Of a stretch of 64,000 nt of DNA, positions 62,287 through 64,000 are shown one piece after another (the first letter of the stretch is position 1; every line of letters starts with the position of its first letter). This DNA comes from Sedimentibacter sp. MB35-C1 (GTDB lineage Bacteria > Bacillota > Clostridia > Tissierellales > Sedimentibacteraceae): the NCBI RefSeq assembly GCF_030913635.1, contig NZ_CP133188.1, positions 1,798,001 through 1,862,000 of the forward strand, read 5' to 3'. The position numbers and the translations under genes were made by a program. The notes beneath the pieces were generated by a model. That model was not told the DNA's origin and searched no databases. It worked only from the letters and a program-made list of their open reading frames with translations.

Positions 62287-62543
62287 ATGATGCCTCCTAA
62301 TTAATTTTGATAAAATAATTTTATGTGTCAATACATCTATTGTTCCATAATAATTTTATAAAATGTAATTACAGTTTAAAGTAAACAGTGGAAATATTAT
62401 CCTGATTATTATATAATATTTCTATGGCTTTGATATTTCTATGGCCTAAGGATGTAAAAATGAATATGTGGAGATAACGATACCATAGGATTTTAGCATT
62501 GAAGGAAGTGCAACACATAATTTAAAAACATGGGAGGAATAAA

Positions 62544-62990
62544 ATGTTTTGTTGCAGAGATATACCATTCAGCGATGTTTCAATTATAAAGTGTTTGTGG
62601 GAAAAGAACAGAGAGTACCATGAAAGATTATCAAAAAATTTTGGAGAAATATATTCAAATCTGATTTTTGAAGAGAGAATCAATAATTTTGGTGTCTTTG
62701 ATAAAGACCACATAAAAATAACAATTGCCGAAAATTCCTCAGACAAAGAAATATTGGGATATTGTATATCCACTTTTAATGGAGTTGAAGGAGAAACTCA
62801 CTCTCTACATGTATATGAAGGTGCCCGTGGGTGTGGAATTGGTAAAAGCCTGATGAGCAGCCATATAGAGTGGATGAAAAATAATGGGTGCACAAATATT
62901 ACAATAATAGTTGCATATGAAAACGAAAATACAATTCAGTTTTACAGAACATTAGGGTTTAAAGAAAATACCATTGAAATGCGGTTATAA
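62544..62990 (+). CDS. GNAT family N-acetyltransferase
   Basis: A 148-residue single-domain GNAT: THSLHVYEGARGCGIGKSLMSSHIEWM holds the acetyl-CoA loop (R-G-C-G-I-G-K), then YENENTIQFYRTLGFKENTIEMRL. GGGAGGA precedes the ATG. Substrate unknown. Confidence 0.9.
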   Translation: MFCCRDIPFSDVSIIKCLWEKNREYHERLSKNFGEIYSNLIFEERINNFGVFDKDHIKITIAENSSDKEILGYCISTFNGVEGETHSLHVYEGARGCGIGKSLMSSHIEWMKNNGCTNITIIVAYENENTIQFYRTLGFKENTIEMRL

Positions 62991-63104
62991 TAAATACATG
63001 AAGTGCATTGAAATCAAATTAGGACTACTTTCAGGACAACTTCTTTTATAGCAGCACAAATTATGGTATTATATAGTAAACATAAGAATTAACAGGGGGC
63101 AAAA

Positions 63105-63605
63105 ATGATCGAAACTAAAAGACTGTACTTGGATGATGCAAAGGAATCAGATATAGATACAATTATGGAGTTGGAAAATCATAAAGATAACAGGAACTTC
63201 GTATGGAAAGGCACTTATAAAGAGCATAAGGAAGAAATTAAGAACAGTGACTTTTTCCTCTTTGTTGTCAAGCAGAAGGAAGATAGCGAAACCGTAGGGT
63301 TCTGTCTTATTCACCTGGATAATAAGTCCAGACGATTTGAGCTTAGGAGATTTGTTATCTCAAAAAAAAGAATGGGATATGGTAGTGAAGTAATAACAGG
63401 ATTGTTTAAGTTTGCATTTGAAAATCTTAAAATGAACAAATTCTGGTTGGACGTATATCCTGATAATTCTGCAGGAATAAAGCTCTACGAAAAGGTGGGA
63501 ATGCACAGGGATGGTGTGCTGAGGCAGAATTACAAATCCGAGAGAGGATACTTGGATCAGGTGGTTTACTCTATGCTAAAAGATGAATACTTTCAAAAAT
63601 ATTAA
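63105..63605 (+). CDS. GNAT family N-acetyltransferase (RimJ/RimL-like)
   Basis: A 166-residue protein: MIETKRLYLDDAKESDID start, LRRFVISKKRMGYGSEVITGLFKFAF for the CoA loop, and DVYPDNSAGIKLYEKVGMHRDGVLRQ, the C-terminal pattern of RimJ/RimL/SpeG-type enzymes. GGGGGC precedes the ATG. Possible targets include ribosomal proteins, polyamines or antibiotics. Confidence 0.88.
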   Translation: MIETKRLYLDDAKESDIDTIMELENHKDNRNFVWKGTYKEHKEEIKNSDFFLFVVKQKEDSETVGFCLIHLDNKSRRFELRRFVISKKRMGYGSEVITGLFKFAFENLKMNKFWLDVYPDNSAGIKLYEKVGMHRDGVLRQNYKSERGYLDQVVYSMLKDEYFQKY

Positions 63606-63618
63606 AAGGGGAAGTTAA

Positions 63619-64000
63619 TTGAAGAAAGCCGACAATTTGACTATAAAACCAGTTAACAGAAACAAAATGCGTTTGATGGCTGGGAAGGTATATTATACAG
63701 CTTTGCGGTACATGCTGTGGCATTCAGGTAAGTATAAATATGCCGGGCATCAATCCGAAAGCAATTTGGAATATGAATATTTTTCTCATAATACTCCATT
63801 GATCAGAAAGCTTAAGGAAGTTGATATGATTTATCAATACAATAAAATTATCAATCTGAAGCTTGCGGTTAAAAAAATTGACGGAATAATAATAAAGCCA
63901 GGAGAAACCTTCAGCTATTGGAAGTGTATAGGTAATCCTACTTCAAGAAAAGGTTATGTACAAGGCATGGTTTTATATTGTGGAAGCTATACCATGGGAA
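63619..64000 (+). CDS. VanW family protein (partial, cut by window edge)
   Basis: From a TTG at 63619, with AAAAGGGGAAG before it, a frame runs to the right edge (127 residues). NKIINLKLAVKKIDGIIIKPGETFSYWKCIG followed by GYVQGMVL is the VanW domain signature. VanW-type proteins accompany some vancomycin-resistance clusters but are widespread in Clostridia with unknown function. The TTG start is supported by the ribosome binding site; the C-terminus is missing. Confidence 0.85.
   Translation, partial: MKKADNLTIKPVNRNKMRLMAGKVYYTALRYMLWHSGKYKYAGHQSESNLEYEYFSHNTPLIRKLKEVDMIYQYNKIINLKLAVKKIDGIIIKPGETFSYWKCIGNPTSRKGYVQGMVLYCGSYTMG

Noticed and set aside
62287-62331. Longer start for asparagine synthase
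   Set aside because: It would bury the catalytic Cys, which must be residue 2; AGGAGG lies before 62286.

Overview
This is a low-GC, AT-rich window from a spore-forming anaerobic Firmicute. The family content (alpha/beta SASP, T-box leaders, CsaB/TagA-type envelope genes, split transketolase, HutP, PduO adenosyltransferase, several DUF families common in Clostridia) points to the Clostridia/Tissierellia. An amino-acid-fermenting genus such as Sedimentibacter is a plausible but unproven placement. Almost every start is preceded by a GGAGG-like ribosome binding site, and many intergenic gaps hold clear sigma-A promoters or intrinsic terminators.

Layout. 0-4.8 kb: a 2H phosphoesterase cut by the left edge, a VTT/TVP38-type membrane protein, a papain-like permuted hydrolase, and a TetR-controlled ABC exporter operon. 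4.8-13 kb: a histidine-degradation locus, with a divergent SARP/BTAD-TPR regulator, hutU-ftcD-hutI-fchA (urocanate to glutamate plus a one-carbon folate), then hutP and a LysR regulator from their own promoter; hutH is not in the window. 13-26 kb: a SOD-like protein, polA-coaE, a methyltransferase, a DUF5693-csaB-tagA envelope polysaccharide cluster, and transaldolase plus two-subunit transketolase. 26-33 kb: carD (two tandem consensus promoters), a YacL-like PIN/TRAM protein, a PadR operon, a QueG-like Fe-S protein, GNAT, DUF421/DUF4363 and a fumarylacetoacetase-family enzyme.

33.4-40.7 kb holds the most unusual unit: one promoter drives a 1621-residue fusion (HD phosphohydrolase, helical-repeat middle, NadD-like nucleotidyltransferase, GNAT-like domain, phosphoribosyltransferase-like domain), followed by a lactate/malate-dehydrogenase homologue with altered active-site residues and a Cys-rich flavodoxin-fold oxidoreductase. 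I infer an uncharacterised nucleotide- or nicotinamide-cofactor pathway.

40.7-54 kb: a second 2H phosphoesterase, tRNA-Pro(GGG), a DUF1292 protein, IMP dehydrogenase, a PadR-SEDS-HD operon with two palindromic operators, a YcaQ-family protein, a ProC-type reductase behind two tandem proline T-boxes (specifier CCC, matching the nearby tRNA-Pro), ftsH, a GT8 glycosyltransferase, an orphan osmoprotectant-binding lipoprotein and a pyridoxamine kinase. 54-64 kb: a 3D-domain protein, udk, rnmV, rsmA (the yabE-rnmV-ksgA neighbourhood with udk inserted), PduO adenosyltransferase, an LCP protein, a SASP, a Cys/Gly-rich repeat protein, asparagine synthase, two GNATs and a VanW-family gene cut by the right edge.
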